Assembly (NCBI GenBank): GCA_022844275.1
Contig: JALHMB010000005.1
Location: 1 to 64,000, forward strand
DNA from: Hyphomicrobiaceae bacterium
GTDB lineage: Bacteria > Pseudomonadota > Alphaproteobacteria > Rhizobiales > Hyphomicrobiaceae
Reading direction: 5' to 3'
DNA: 64,000 nt
The notes below the pieces were generated by a model, which worked only from the letters and a program-made list of their open reading frames with translations, had not been told where the DNA came from and did not search any database. Positions 8,853 to 16,957 of this stretch are shown piece after piece; within the stretch, counting starts at the first letter, position 1, and each line of letters starts with the position of its first letter. A program made the position numbers and the translations under genes.

Positions 8853-9608
8853 GTGCCCACACTCGTCTACGCATTCGTTCCCGCCCGGTCCGGCTCCAAG
8901 GGCCTGCCGGACAAGAACATTCTGTCGCTCGGCGGCCATCCGCTTCTGTCCTATGCTATTGCCTTCGGTCAGGCGCTCGGCATCGACCGCGTAATCGTAT
9001 CCACCGACTCCGAGAAATACGCCGACATCGCGCGACACTACGGGGCGGACTGTCCGTATCTCCGTGGCGCTGAGGCGAGCTCCGACACCGCGATGGAAGA
9101 GCTCATCCTCGCCGATATGGAAGCAAACCTTCCCAAGCACGGCATTCCTGTCCCGGATATCTGGTTACGCCTCAAGCCGACCAATCCGTTCCGCCGCGTC
9201 GACCACGCTCTCCAGGCGATCGACATTCTCAAATCCAGACCCGAAGTCGACTCGGTCCGCCACGTCAGTGCTGCGGAGACCCGGCTGTGCCGGATCAACG
9301 AGGAAGGCTATATCGAGCCGCTTCTGTCGGGGTGGCCGAAGGGACGCTCAATCATCCGCCGGACCGAGTTCCCCAAGGCCTACCAGGTCTTCAATCTCGA
9401 CGTCTTCCGGCATTCAGGCCTAACGCGCTTCGGCTCGGGCTTCATGGGCACGGCCATCGTGCCCATCATCGGCGAAGCCATAACAAGCCTCGATATCAAC
9501 GACGCTGACGATTTCGAATTGGTCAAGTCGATCATCGAGGCGCGGCCGCGCGCGGCCGTGGTGACCCGTCACTTGGTCGAGCCGAAGGCCGCTCCGTACA
9601 GTGGCTGA
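8853..9608 (+). CDS. Acylneuraminate cytidylyltransferase-family protein (NeuA-like)
   Basis: A 251-residue nucleotidyltransferase with the signature N-terminus PARSGSKGLPDKN, the CTP-binding motif of CMP-sialic acid and CMP-pseudaminic acid synthetases (NeuA, PseF and relatives). The downstream STDSEKYADIA and LKPTNPFR segments also fit the family. Such enzymes activate nine-carbon nonulosonic acids as CMP-sugars in the cytoplasm. The GTG start at 8853 fits the family N-terminus. No neuB- or neuC-like synthesis genes are in the window. It converges with a gene resembling a GT42 sialyltransferase, which supports a glycan role. The exact sugar is unknown. Confidence 0.8.
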   Translation: MPTLVYAFVPARSGSKGLPDKNILSLGGHPLLSYAIAFGQALGIDRVIVSTDSEKYADIARHYGADCPYLRGAEASSDTAMEELILADMEANLPKHGIPVPDIWLRLKPTNPFRRVDHALQAIDILKSRPEVDSVRHVSAAETRLCRINEEGYIEPLLSGWPKGRSIIRRTEFPKAYQVFNLDVFRHSGLTRFGSGFMGTAIVPIIGEAITSLDINDADDFELVKSIIEARPRAAVVTRHLVEPKAAPYSG

Positions 9609-9622
9609 TTGACCGAAAGCGA

Positions 9623-10327
9623 CTAAGCCGCCGTCGCCATCTGGGACGACCAGCGCCGCAGGCCTGTGTCAGCGGAAAACTCTTGCTCGATCGCGAATAC
9701 CGGAAGCTCTCGCTGGCGCACACGCTCGACGATCACGCGATCACCATCGAGGTGTTTCCGGTCTTGCCAGAGCGAGGTGTAGGACCATCCGCCCGACCGA
9801 AACGAAAAGCCGGCCATGGCAACCCTGCTGGCGCCCATGCCGAGACAGAACAGGGCCCCCTGAAGTCCCATCGAAGGACGATATCTCTTCAGTAGAAAAT
9901 TCATCCGAGTGCCGAGCACGTCGTTATGCACCATGCTTCTTTGCACCGGCGACGTAATCAGCAAATCATCGTAGCGATAATTGATCCGTGACAGGAGTTC
10001 CAATTGGCTTTGGCACTTGGGATCTTCCTCGGACATGAGGACAAGTAGGCCGGTTCGCCGGTCACGCATAATTTCGACCTTCGCTGCATCCGAAGGACGC
10101 CCCCGTGCCATGTTGGTCCGCATGAACGTGATATGGGGCTTGGCTACGCCGTGCGCTTCGAGCGTGATCTGCGAAGCATTTGCCGTCACGATAGCTGCGC
10201 TGCCCAGGATCTCCTTCGGCACGACCGGATTGGGCGCAGCACCGAACATGAAAGCGTCACCCGTGACGCGAGGGAGAATAAGCTCGCTCTCGGACAACGC
10301 GCCCCATGACAATCGAAAGCTGTACAT
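9623..10327 (-). CDS. Putative GT42 (Cst-II)-like sialyltransferase-fold protein
   Basis: This 234-residue protein is not confidently recognised, but its layout follows Campylobacter Cst-II and related GT42/DUF115 proteins. It has an N-terminal glycine-rich turn (FMFGAAPNP), an AAIVTANAS strand where Cst-II has its CN motif, and a central MGLQGALFCLGMGASRVAM segment leading into GFSF (Cst-II: SGVYMCAVAIALG to GIDF). After that come a GWSY motif, a KHLDGD segment that could hold the catalytic His, and a final strand. It has no signal peptide or membrane helix. It converges on the NeuA-like gene, separated by 14 bases. A hypothetical glycosyltransferase is the safe call; sialyltransferase activity is inference. 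Confidence 0.5.
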   Translation of the reverse strand: MYSFRLSWGALSESELILPRVTGDAFMFGAAPNPVVPKEILGSAAIVTANASQITLEAHGVAKPHITFMRTNMARGRPSDAAKVEIMRDRRTGLLVLMSEEDPKCQSQLELLSRINYRYDDLLITSPVQRSMVHNDVLGTRMNFLLKRYRPSMGLQGALFCLGMGASRVAMAGFSFRSGGWSYTSLWQDRKHLDGDRVIVERVRQRELPVFAIEQEFSADTGLRRWSSQMATAA

Positions 10328-10483
10328 GGCTCATCCTTCGCCGCAGGACATGGCCGCACCGATGTAAGCACGTCGTGCTTGGCAGGCTTGTGACAGCGAC
10401 TGTAAGCTACCTTTGGGATCGCAATAGCTGTCAGCAGGATGCGGGCGATCCTCAGAAGCGAAAGAGCCAAAGGAGCGCAACGC

Positions 10484-10861
10484 ATGTTCTCGCACGTCAT
10501 GGTCGGAACCGACGACGTCGCCGCGTCCAAGAAATTCTATGATGCCGTCCTCGGCACGCTCGGCATCCCCGAGGGCAAGGCCGATCCAAAGGGGCGCATC
10601 TTCTACCGCACCAAGACTGGCGTCTTCGGCATCAGCAAGCCGGTCGATGGCGAGGCAGCCTGCCATGCCAATGGCGGCACGATCGGCTTTGCCTGCGACA
10701 CCCCCGAAAAGGTGAAGGCCTTTCACGATGCCGGCGTTGCCGCGGGCGGCAAGAGCATCGAGGATCCCCCCGGCTGGCGTGAAGGTCCGGCAAAAATGTA
10801 TCTTGCCTACCTGCGTGATCCATACGGAAACAAGATCTGTGCGCTGCATCGCGGCGCCTGA
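10484..10861 (+). CDS. VOC family protein (glyoxalase/bleomycin-resistance fold)
   Basis: A single-module vicinal oxygen chelate protein of 125 residues, with HVMVGTDDVAASKKFYDA at the start and the closing YLRDPYGNKICALHRG strand. Such proteins are metal-dependent lyases, isomerases or dioxygenases, or binding proteins; nothing here selects one. The ATG at 10484 follows AGGAG at 10471-10475. The frame is open a further 15 codons upstream without a better site. The gene stands alone and ends at a strong bidirectional hairpin. Confidence 0.82.
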   Translation: MFSHVMVGTDDVAASKKFYDAVLGTLGIPEGKADPKGRIFYRTKTGVFGISKPVDGEAACHANGGTIGFACDTPEKVKAFHDAGVAAGGKSIEDPPGWREGPAKMYLAYLRDPYGNKICALHRGA

Positions 10862-10876
10862 CGCTCTTTGGCACAC

Positions 10877-10910
10877 TCACTCATGGGCGCACGACCGCGC
10901 CCATGAGTGA
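10877..10910. terminator. Bidirectional hairpin between convergent genes
   Basis: A perfect 14-base inverted repeat (10877-10890 against 10897-10910) with a 6-base loop lies between the stop codons of the VOC gene and the FAH-family gene. It has no clear T-tract, but its placement between converging genes fits a shared transcription terminator. Confidence 0.75.
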
Positions 10911-10922
10911 CAGCTGCACAAT

Positions 10923-11786
10923 TTAGCCAACCACCTTGTTCTTGAGCGTGCCGAGGCCGCTCCACGAGATCTCGAGCTCGTCGCCGGCCACCAGGAAACG
11001 CTGCGGAATGCGGCTGCCGCCGGCACCGTCGGGCGAGCCGGTGGAGATGATGTCGCCTGGCTGCAGCGACGCGAAGGCCGAGACGTAGGCGATTATGGTC
11101 GGGATGTCGAACACCATCTTGGATACCGTCGTCGACTGCACCTGCTCGCCGTTGAGCTTGGTCGTCAACTGCATGGCGCCGATGTCCGTGATCTCGTCGG
11201 CGGTCGTGAACCACGGCCCGCAGCCGCCCGAGGCATTGAAGTTCTTGCCGGCGCCAACCGAGTGCTTCTGCCACCCCCGCACAGAGCCATCGTTCATGAT
11301 CGTGTAGCCGGCAATATGGTCGAACGCCTTCTCCTTCGCGATGTGGCGCCCGGCCTTGCCGATCACGAGAACCAGCTCGCCCTCGTAGTCAAACGTCTTC
11401 GCCGGCTCGCCCTTCGGGTACTCCAGCGGCTCGTTGTGGCCGGTCAGCGCGTCGTGCGTCTTGATGAAGAGCGAGATGTCCTTCGGCGGCGGCACGTCAC
11501 CGTCGACGGGATGGCGCTTTGGATAGTTCACGCCAATGCAGATGATCTTGCCGGCATCGTGCAGCGGCGGCAGATATCGGATTGCGTCGAGCTTGAGGGA
11601 CGGCTTCTTGCCCGTCGCCCATGAAGCCACCTCCGCGAGAGCACCAGCCGCGAGCACCGCGCGGATCGTCGGATACTTCTGAGCGAGCGATGCGTCCGCC
11701 GGGATGATGCCGCCGCCTGCTGCGTCCGGCTCCACAACCACGCCCCAGCTCTTTTTGCCGCCCTGCTCGTAGCTGACCAGTTTCAT
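10923..11786 (-). CDS. Fumarylacetoacetate hydrolase family protein
   Basis: A 287-residue FAH-superfamily enzyme. A short N-terminal domain is followed by the catalytic core with CIGVNYPKR, DYEGELVLVIGK (two metal-binding acidic residues) and the NDGSVRGWQKHSVGAGKN stretch, ending in TGSPDGAGGSR and GDELEISWSGLG. Members hydrolyse or decarboxylate diketo acids and related ring-cleavage products using Mg2+ or Ca2+. The substrate is undetermined. It ends at the hairpin shared with the VOC gene and looks monocistronic. Confidence 0.88.
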   Translation of the reverse strand: MKLVSYEQGGKKSWGVVVEPDAAGGGIIPADASLAQKYPTIRAVLAAGALAEVASWATGKKPSLKLDAIRYLPPLHDAGKIICIGVNYPKRHPVDGDVPPPKDISLFIKTHDALTGHNEPLEYPKGEPAKTFDYEGELVLVIGKAGRHIAKEKAFDHIAGYTIMNDGSVRGWQKHSVGAGKNFNASGGCGPWFTTADEITDIGAMQLTTKLNGEQVQSTTVSKMVFDIPTIIAYVSAFASLQPGDIISTGSPDGAGGSRIPQRFLVAGDELEISWSGLGTLKNKVVG

Positions 11787-11865
11787 GTCGTCTCCGCCCT
11801 TTTTGGAAGATTTTGCTGTCTATCCATGCACTAAGGCAGCGGGGTCGCGCAAGGCGACATCGGCA

Positions 11866-12492
11866 TCACAGCGGTTTCTCGCCTGCGCGGCGCTCCAGTT
11901 CAGGGACGATGGTCGACCGCTCTTTCAGGAATGGGTTGACGGCGAGCGCATCGCGGTAGGCGTCGAGCGCCTCCTTCCAGCGCCCGGCGTGCGCGTGGAT
12001 CATGCCGCGCCCCGCCAACGCCCCGAAGTGCCGCGGTTCGAGCGCCAGGACCTTCTCGATATCGGAGAGCGAGCGCTCGTGCTCGCTCATCAGGAAAAGT
12101 ACGGTTGCGCGCTTGTTCCAGGCCTCCGCGAAGTCGGGCGCGGTCTCGATGACCTCGCTGAAGCGATCGTGAGCGACCCCGAACTGTCGGATGGAGAGAT
12201 AGCCAATGCCCTCCTCCATGATGCGATCGACGTCGGCGCGTCCGGAACGCGTCCACACCTCCCAGATGCGCCCGACCACCTCATCCGCCTCGTCGTCGCC
12301 GCGCGCGTCCTTGAGCCCCTTGAAGAGGGCATCGAGCGCGCGGGCGCGCTCCTGGGTTGCAGTTGATGCAGAGGGCGACGGTGGCGTTTGTGCCCACGAA
12401 GGCGGGAGCGCGCCGAGTGTCACCAAGACGAGCGCCGCGACTGACAGCCCACGCGGCACCATTCCGCGGCGCCCTCGTACGTGCTTCGACAT
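11866..12492 (-). CDS. Exported TPR-repeat protein
   Basis: A 208-residue protein with an N-terminal signal peptide (MSKHVRGRRG then a hydrophobic run ending near SWAQ). Three TPR-like helical pairs follow from about residue 95. The frame could begin at GTG 12513, but ATG 12492 has a good AGGAGG about 8 bases upstream. TPR proteins mediate protein contacts; the partner is unknown. The gene is divergent from the acyl-CoA dehydrogenase and shares its 114-base promoter region. Confidence 0.8.
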   Translation of the reverse strand: MSKHVRGRRGMVPRGLSVAALVLVTLGALPPSWAQTPPSPSASTATQERARALDALFKGLKDARGDDEADEVVGRIWEVWTRSGRADVDRIMEEGIGYLSIRQFGVAHDRFSEVIETAPDFAEAWNKRATVLFLMSEHERSLSDIEKVLALEPRHFGALAGRGMIHAHAGRWKEALDAYRDALAVNPFLKERSTIVPELERRAGEKPL

Positions 12493-12606
12493 GATCTGCC
12501 TCCTGCCGCGCACAAGTTTCTCGATGACCCCGAAGAAGCTAACGCAGACGGATCAAGTCCGCTAGATTTGACCTCAAAGCATAACAATAGGTTGGAGACG
12601 TCCGTC

Positions 12607-13758
12607 ATGGCTATTCCACGCACGGTATTCGGCGAGGAGCATGAGATGTTCCGCGCGACCGTCAAGGATTTCATCGAGCGCGAGATCGCGCCGCACCACG
12701 ACAGATGGGAGAAGGACGGCATCGTCCCGCGCGAGCTCTGGCGCAAGGCCGGCGAGGCAGGCCTGCTGCTGACGGGCATCCCGGAGGAATACGGCGGCGC
12801 CGGCGCCAATTTTCTCATGAGCGCAATTCTTATCGAGGAGATGTCGAAGGGCCTCTATTCCGGTCCGGGCTTCAGACTCCATTCCGATATCGTGGCGCCG
12901 TACATCCTCCACTACGCAAGCGAAGAGCAAAAGCGCTCGCTCCTCCCACGCATGGCGCGCGGCGAGATCGTCACCGCGATTGCCATGACCGAGCCTGGAA
13001 CGGGCAGCGACCTGCAAGGCATCCGCACGACGGCGATCCGCCAAGGCAATGAGCTGCTCGTCAACGGGCAGAAGACGTACATCACCAATGGCCAGCTCGC
13101 CGACGTCATCATCGTCGCCTGCAAGACCGATCCCAAGGAAGGTGCGAAGGGTATATCGCTCGTGATCGTCGAAGCCGATCGAGCAGGGTTCGCTCGTGGG
13201 CGCAATCTCGAGAAGATCGGCAACAAGGCGCAGGACACCTCGGAGCTGTTCTTCGACAATGTGCGCGTGCCGCCATCCAACATCCTCGGCGCCGAGGGCA
13301 AGGGCTTTTCCTACCTTATGCAGGAGCTGCCCCAGGAGCGCCTGATCGTCGGCCTCGCCGCGGTCGCGATCATGGAGGCGGCGCTGGAGTGGACGCTTAC
13401 CTACACGCGCGACCGCAAGGCTTTCGGACGTCCGATCGCCGATTTCCAGAACTCACGTTTCAAGCTCGCTGAGGTCGCGACGGAAGTTCAGGTCGCGCGC
13501 GTGTTCGTCGATAAATGCCTGGAGCTGCACATTGCCGGGCAGCTCGATGTGCCGACGGCAGCCATGCAGAAGTGGTGGCTGACAGAGATCGAAGGCCGCG
13601 TGCTCGACATCTGCCTCCAGCTCCATGGCGGTGCCGGCTTCATGTGGGAATACCCGATCGCACGTGCCTACGCCGACGCGCGCGTACACCGCATCTTCGC
13701 CGGCACGACCGAAATCATGAAGGAGATCGTCGCGCGGTCGCTGATGGTGGGGAGATAA
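12607..13758 (+). CDS. Acyl-CoA dehydrogenase
   Basis: A 383-residue flavoenzyme of the ACAD family catalysing alpha,beta-dehydrogenation of an acyl-CoA. It has the three-part structure: an N-terminal helical domain, a middle beta domain with AMTEPGTGSDLQGIRTTA and TYITNGQ, and a C-terminal helical domain with YTRDRKAFGRPI and LHGGAGFMWEYPIARAYADAR. E348 in the last segment is at the catalytic-base position used by SCAD/MCAD-type enzymes. The ATG at 12607 gives the normal family start. Chain-length preference is unknown. No ETF or thiolase genes are adjacent. Confidence 0.93.
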   Translation: MAIPRTVFGEEHEMFRATVKDFIEREIAPHHDRWEKDGIVPRELWRKAGEAGLLLTGIPEEYGGAGANFLMSAILIEEMSKGLYSGPGFRLHSDIVAPYILHYASEEQKRSLLPRMARGEIVTAIAMTEPGTGSDLQGIRTTAIRQGNELLVNGQKTYITNGQLADVIIVACKTDPKEGAKGISLVIVEADRAGFARGRNLEKIGNKAQDTSELFFDNVRVPPSNILGAEGKGFSYLMQELPQERLIVGLAAVAIMEAALEWTLTYTRDRKAFGRPIADFQNSRFKLAEVATEVQVARVFVDKCLELHIAGQLDVPTAAMQKWWLTEIEGRVLDICLQLHGGAGFMWEYPIARAYADARVHRIFAGTTEIMKEIVARSLMVGR

Positions 13759-13765
13759 GAAGTTC

Positions 13766-13795
13766 CCCTTCTCCCCGTGCGGACAGGGAGAAGGG
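13766..13795. terminator. Bidirectional hairpin terminator
   Basis: A perfect 10-base stem, CCCTTCTCCC (13766-13775) with GGGAGAAGGG (13786-13795) around a 10-base loop, lies between the stops of the acyl-CoA dehydrogenase and the converging Asp-box gene. Confidence 0.7.
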
Positions 13796-13801
13796 ACATC
13801 G

Positions 13802-14902
13802 TCAAGCAAACTGCACCGCGTAGACAGGTGGCAGTGTGTGCGAGACGCAAGCCCAGCTCTCGCCCTGGTCCTCGCTCACCCAAAGGCCGCCCGTGGTCGA
13901 GCCCATGGCGAGACGATCACCGGTCTCGTCGATCGCGAGCGCATGACGATAGACCACATCATAGGCATGCGACTGCGGCAAACCATTGCTCAGCGTCTTG
14001 AAAGTCTTGCCGCCGTCGCGCGTGCACGACACGACGAGCTTGCCGTCGACGGGAATGCGCTTCTCGTCCTTGATCTCGGGAACGAACCAAGCCGTGTCCG
14101 GCTCTCGCGGATGAACGACGACGGGAAAACCGAAGGCGGACGGCTTGGCGTTCGTGATCTCCGTGAAATTGTGCCCCTCGTCCGACGAAACGAAGATGCC
14201 GTTATGATGCTGCACCCACATGCGTTGCGGCGCCTGCCGACACTGCGCGAGACAATGCACGTCCTGGACATTGGGCTCGTGCGCCTGCTCGGCTGGCATG
14301 TACTCGGCGCGCATGCCATGTCCGCGCTGCGTCCACGTCTCGCCGGAATCCGACGTGTGCCAGATGCCGCCCGTTGAGACGGCGATGGATACGTGTCGCG
14401 AGTTCCTCGGATCGACACAGATTGAATGGATGCCCGGCAGATCGGCGCCACCACCCGACCACATCTTGCGCGAGGGATGATCCCAAAGCGAGCGCACGAA
14501 CTGCCAGCTCTGGCCATCATCCCTTGAGCGGAACAGGCCGCCAGGTAGGGTGCCGCACCAGAGCACGCCGGGCTCATCGGGGCCTCCCGCGACAAGCGAC
14601 CATATGCGCACGGTGCTCCAGGGCAGCGGCCGCCCCCACATGTCATTCTCTTCAAGGCCCTCCGGCTTCTCAGGGTATGTAGGCGTGGGTATCTCCTCCC
14701 AGCCGTCCGCCGTCGAGCGGTGCACTTTTACGCCGAAGTGGCCGTGGTCGAGTGCCGCATAGCGCTTACCGCTACGCTTGTCACTCAAAGCCAGCGTCAC
14801 GTTGTCGGCGAGGAAATCGACTTTCGCGATCTCCCAGCCACTGCCGCATCGCTCAATAGTGAACAGGCCCTTGCGCGTGGATACCAGAAGCTCATCACTC
14901 AT
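13802..14902 (-). CDS. Asp-box (BNR/sialidase-like) beta-propeller protein
   Basis: A 366-residue protein with repeated Asp-box motifs (SRDDGQSW, SDSGETW, SSDEGHNF, TRDGGKTF, SEDQGESW) spaced as in sialidase and Vps10-type propellers. There is no signal peptide, so the propeller is probably cytoplasmic. That is unusual for exo-sialidases and argues for a binding or scaffold role. It follows a MoaD/ThiS-like gene by 3 bases, so the two are surely co-translated. No catalytic Arg triad of a true sialidase can be identified by eye. Function unknown. Confidence 0.82.
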   Translation of the reverse strand: MSDELLVSTRKGLFTIERCGSGWEIAKVDFLADNVTLALSDKRSGKRYAALDHGHFGVKVHRSTADGWEEIPTPTYPEKPEGLEENDMWGRPLPWSTVRIWSLVAGGPDEPGVLWCGTLPGGLFRSRDDGQSWQFVRSLWDHPSRKMWSGGGADLPGIHSICVDPRNSRHVSIAVSTGGIWHTSDSGETWTQRGHGMRAEYMPAEQAHEPNVQDVHCLAQCRQAPQRMWVQHHNGIFVSSDEGHNFTEITNAKPSAFGFPVVVHPREPDTAWFVPEIKDEKRIPVDGKLVVSCTRDGGKTFKTLSNGLPQSHAYDVVYRHALAIDETGDRLAMGSTTGGLWVSEDQGESWACVSHTLPPVYAVQFA

Positions 14903-14905
14903 GAT

Positions 14906-15175
14906 CTAGCCTCCCGAGAGTGCTTGGAAAACGTAGATGGTTGCGTTCTCGCCGACGGTATCACCAAGCCCCTTGCGGTCGCGGATCATGACGCCGTCGA
15001 TGAAGATGGTCATATGCCGGCGCAGCGCCGACTGATCGTCGAGCACATAGCTGCGCGCCAGCGGGTTGCTCGCGAACACCGCATCCAGCACCTCGCGCAC
15101 CGTCGCGCCGGCGGCCTCGGCCTCGGGGCAGGCGACGTGGCGCTGGATATTGGGCGTGAACACGACGCGTGCCAT
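14906..15175 (-). CDS. MoaD/ThiS-like ubiquitin-fold protein
   Basis: An 89-residue beta-grasp protein ending in LSGG, the C-terminal Gly-Gly used by MoaD, ThiS and related sulfur carriers for adenylation and thiocarboxylation. The body (TVREVLDAVFASNP, then RHMTIFIDG, then TVGENATIYVFQALSGG) fits the family. No MoeB/ThiF-type activating enzyme and no moaE or thiG lies in the window, and the operon partner is an Asp-box propeller. A dedicated role outside Moco or thiamine synthesis is likely but unproven. Confidence 0.83.
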   Translation of the reverse strand: MARVVFTPNIQRHVACPEAEAAGATVREVLDAVFASNPLARSYVLDDQSALRRHMTIFIDGVMIRDRKGLGDTVGENATIYVFQALSGG

Positions 15176-15264
15176 AGCCGAAGCCTTCTCGGTGACGGTT
15201 CTAAATGCCCGCGCAGGCCATTCTGCTCATGATGACATCGAGCTCTGACTAGGCCGTGGGGCAA

Positions 15265-15615
15265 TCAAAACCGTACGATGGGCACGAAGCCACCCCAGAA
15301 CATGCGCTTGCCATCGAACGGCATATCCGAGGGACTGCCCTTGAGGCGGGGATCCTTCATGACCAGGGCGTTGATGCGGTCGCGCTCGTCGCGCGACTTG
15401 TAGGTAATCCACGAGAAGATAACGACCTCTCCCTCCTCGAGCTTCACCGCCTGCGGGAACGACGTATGCACGCCCGGCTTCACGTCCTCGGCGACGCATT
15501 CGACGAACGAGAGCGCGCCGTGATCCATCCAGACCTTGCCGGCGAGCGTCGCCATCTCTTTGTAGGCATCCAGATTCTTTTTCGGCACCGGAAGCACATA
15601 ACCATCGACGTACAT
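15265..15615 (-). CDS. DUF1428 domain-containing protein
   Basis: A 116-residue member of DUF1428, a dimeric alpha/beta-barrel-like fold of unknown activity, with the characteristic N-terminus MYVDGYVLPVPKKN and the C-terminal MPFDGKRMFWGGF. AGGAG upstream supports ATG 15615. It is the third gene after the YciI and ECF42 sigma genes on the same strand, 64 bases downstream of the sigma gene, and is likely part of the sigma factor's unit or regulon. Confidence 0.88.
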   Translation of the reverse strand: MYVDGYVLPVPKKNLDAYKEMATLAGKVWMDHGALSFVECVAEDVKPGVHTSFPQAVKLEEGEVVIFSWITYKSRDERDRINALVMKDPRLKGSPSDMPFDGKRMFWGGFVPIVRF

Positions 15616-15679
15616 AGGTATTCTCCTTTGTATGATCCAAGGACGATCGCGAAGTCCGCGACCCGACATGCCTTGCAAA

Positions 15680-16957
15680 TTATTTTACCTTCTCCTTCTT
15701 CCCGCCGCCGGGCTGCGCCGAGCCCGCCAGCCGGTCGAGCTGGAGGCGAATGTGCGCCGCTTCGGCCGGCGTATTCGCCAGCGCGATGGCACGGTCGAAC
15801 GCGATCTTGGCCTCCTGTGGGCGCTCGAGCTCGAGCAGGAAGGCGCCACGGGCGCCGTGGAAATAGAAGTAGCGATCGAGCTGATCGGCGAGCGGCTCGA
15901 TCATGGCGAGCGCTGCAGCCGGTCCCTGTGCCTTCGATACGGCAACGGCGCGATTGAGCGTGACCACGGGCGAGGGCTGCATCTGCTCGAGCGCGCCATA
16001 GAGCAGCGCGATCTGCGCCCAGTCCGTCTCCTCGGCGCGCTCGGCGCGAGCGTGCAGCGCTGCAATCGCCGCCTGCACCTGATAGGGCCCTGGGCGACGA
16101 TGGCGAAAAGCCTTGTCGACGAGCGCGAGACCTTCACCAATGAGCTTCGTATTCCAGCGACTGCGGTCCTGGTTCGGCAGAAGTACCGAGTTGCCATCGT
16201 CGTCGAAGCGGGCATCGGCGCGAGCGTGCTGGAGCAGCATCAGCGCCAGCAGCGCCATGATCTCGGGCTCGACCGGAAAGAGATGGAGCAGAAGGCGCCC
16301 GAGCCGGATGCCTTCCTCGCACAGCATCGCGCGCGCTCCCTGCTCGGCAACATCACTCGTGTAGCCCTCGTTGAAGAGCAGGTAGATAACGCCGGCGACA
16401 GCGGCGATACGCTCGCTGCGCTCGACGGCCCCCGGCGCCTCGAAGGGCACATTCGCACCGCCGATCCGCCGCTTGGCGCGCGTAATGCGCTGCTCCATGG
16501 CGGCTTCGGTCACGAGAAAGGCGCGCGCGATCTGGGCAACCGACAGGCCGGACACGATGCGCAGTGCCAGTGCGATCTGTTGCGTCGCCGGCAGCTCCGG
16601 ATGGCAGCACACGAAAAGCAGGCGCAAGATGTCATCGCGATAGTCGGCTGCATCGAGGCGCTCGACGTTTGCGCCTTCGTTATCGGAAAGGTCCGAGATC
16701 GCGTCCTCGTCGGGGAGCGCCGTCATGCGGCGCTGGCGCCTTGTCGCATCGATAGCCGCATTGCGGCCAACCATGATCAGCCAGGCGGCGGCATCGCGCG
16801 GCGGCCCCTGCGAAGGCCAGAGGCGCAGTGCCCTGAGGCACGCCTCCTGGCAGGCCTCCTCGGCCATGTCCAGATCACGGAAATGGCGGACCAGCGCCGC
16901 AACCACGCGGGGACGCGCGGATGTCAGAACGGCGTTGATCCAGCGGGTATCGGTCAC
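15680..16957 (-). CDS. ECF42-type RNA polymerase sigma factor with C-terminal TPR-like extension
   Basis: A 425-residue extracytoplasmic-function sigma factor. Region 2 lies at about 10-80 (EEACQEACLRALRLWP, AAWLIMVGRNAAID) and region 4 at about 120-175 (LSVAQIARAFLVTEAAMEQRITRAKRRI). The long C-terminal extension (DUF6596 and TPR-like helices) characterises the ECF42 group. This group lacks a cognate anti-sigma factor; the extension is thought to control activity. The start is GTG, overlapping the YciI stop as GTGA. Pairing with a DGPF/YciI gene is the hallmark of the group. Confidence 0.9.
   Translation of the reverse strand: MTDTRWINAVLTSARPRVVAALVRHFRDLDMAEEACQEACLRALRLWPSQGPPRDAAAWLIMVGRNAAIDATRRQRRMTALPDEDAISDLSDNEGANVERLDAADYRDDILRLLFVCCHPELPATQQIALALRIVSGLSVAQIARAFLVTEAAMEQRITRAKRRIGGANVPFEAPGAVERSERIAAVAGVIYLLFNEGYTSDVAEQGARAMLCEEGIRLGRLLLHLFPVEPEIMALLALMLLQHARADARFDDDGNSVLLPNQDRSRWNTKLIGEGLALVDKAFRHRRPGPYQVQAAIAALHARAERAEETDWAQIALLYGALEQMQPSPVVTLNRAVAVSKAQGPAAALAMIEPLADQLDRYFYFHGARGAFLLELERPQEAKIAFDRAIALANTPAEAAHIRLQLDRLAGSAQPGGGKKEKVK

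Noticed and set aside
13802-14902. Secreted exo-sialidase paired with the NeuA/GT42-like genes
   Set aside because: There is no signal peptide and no visible catalytic Arg triad; Asp-boxes alone only show a propeller fold, and the operon partner is a MoaD-like gene.
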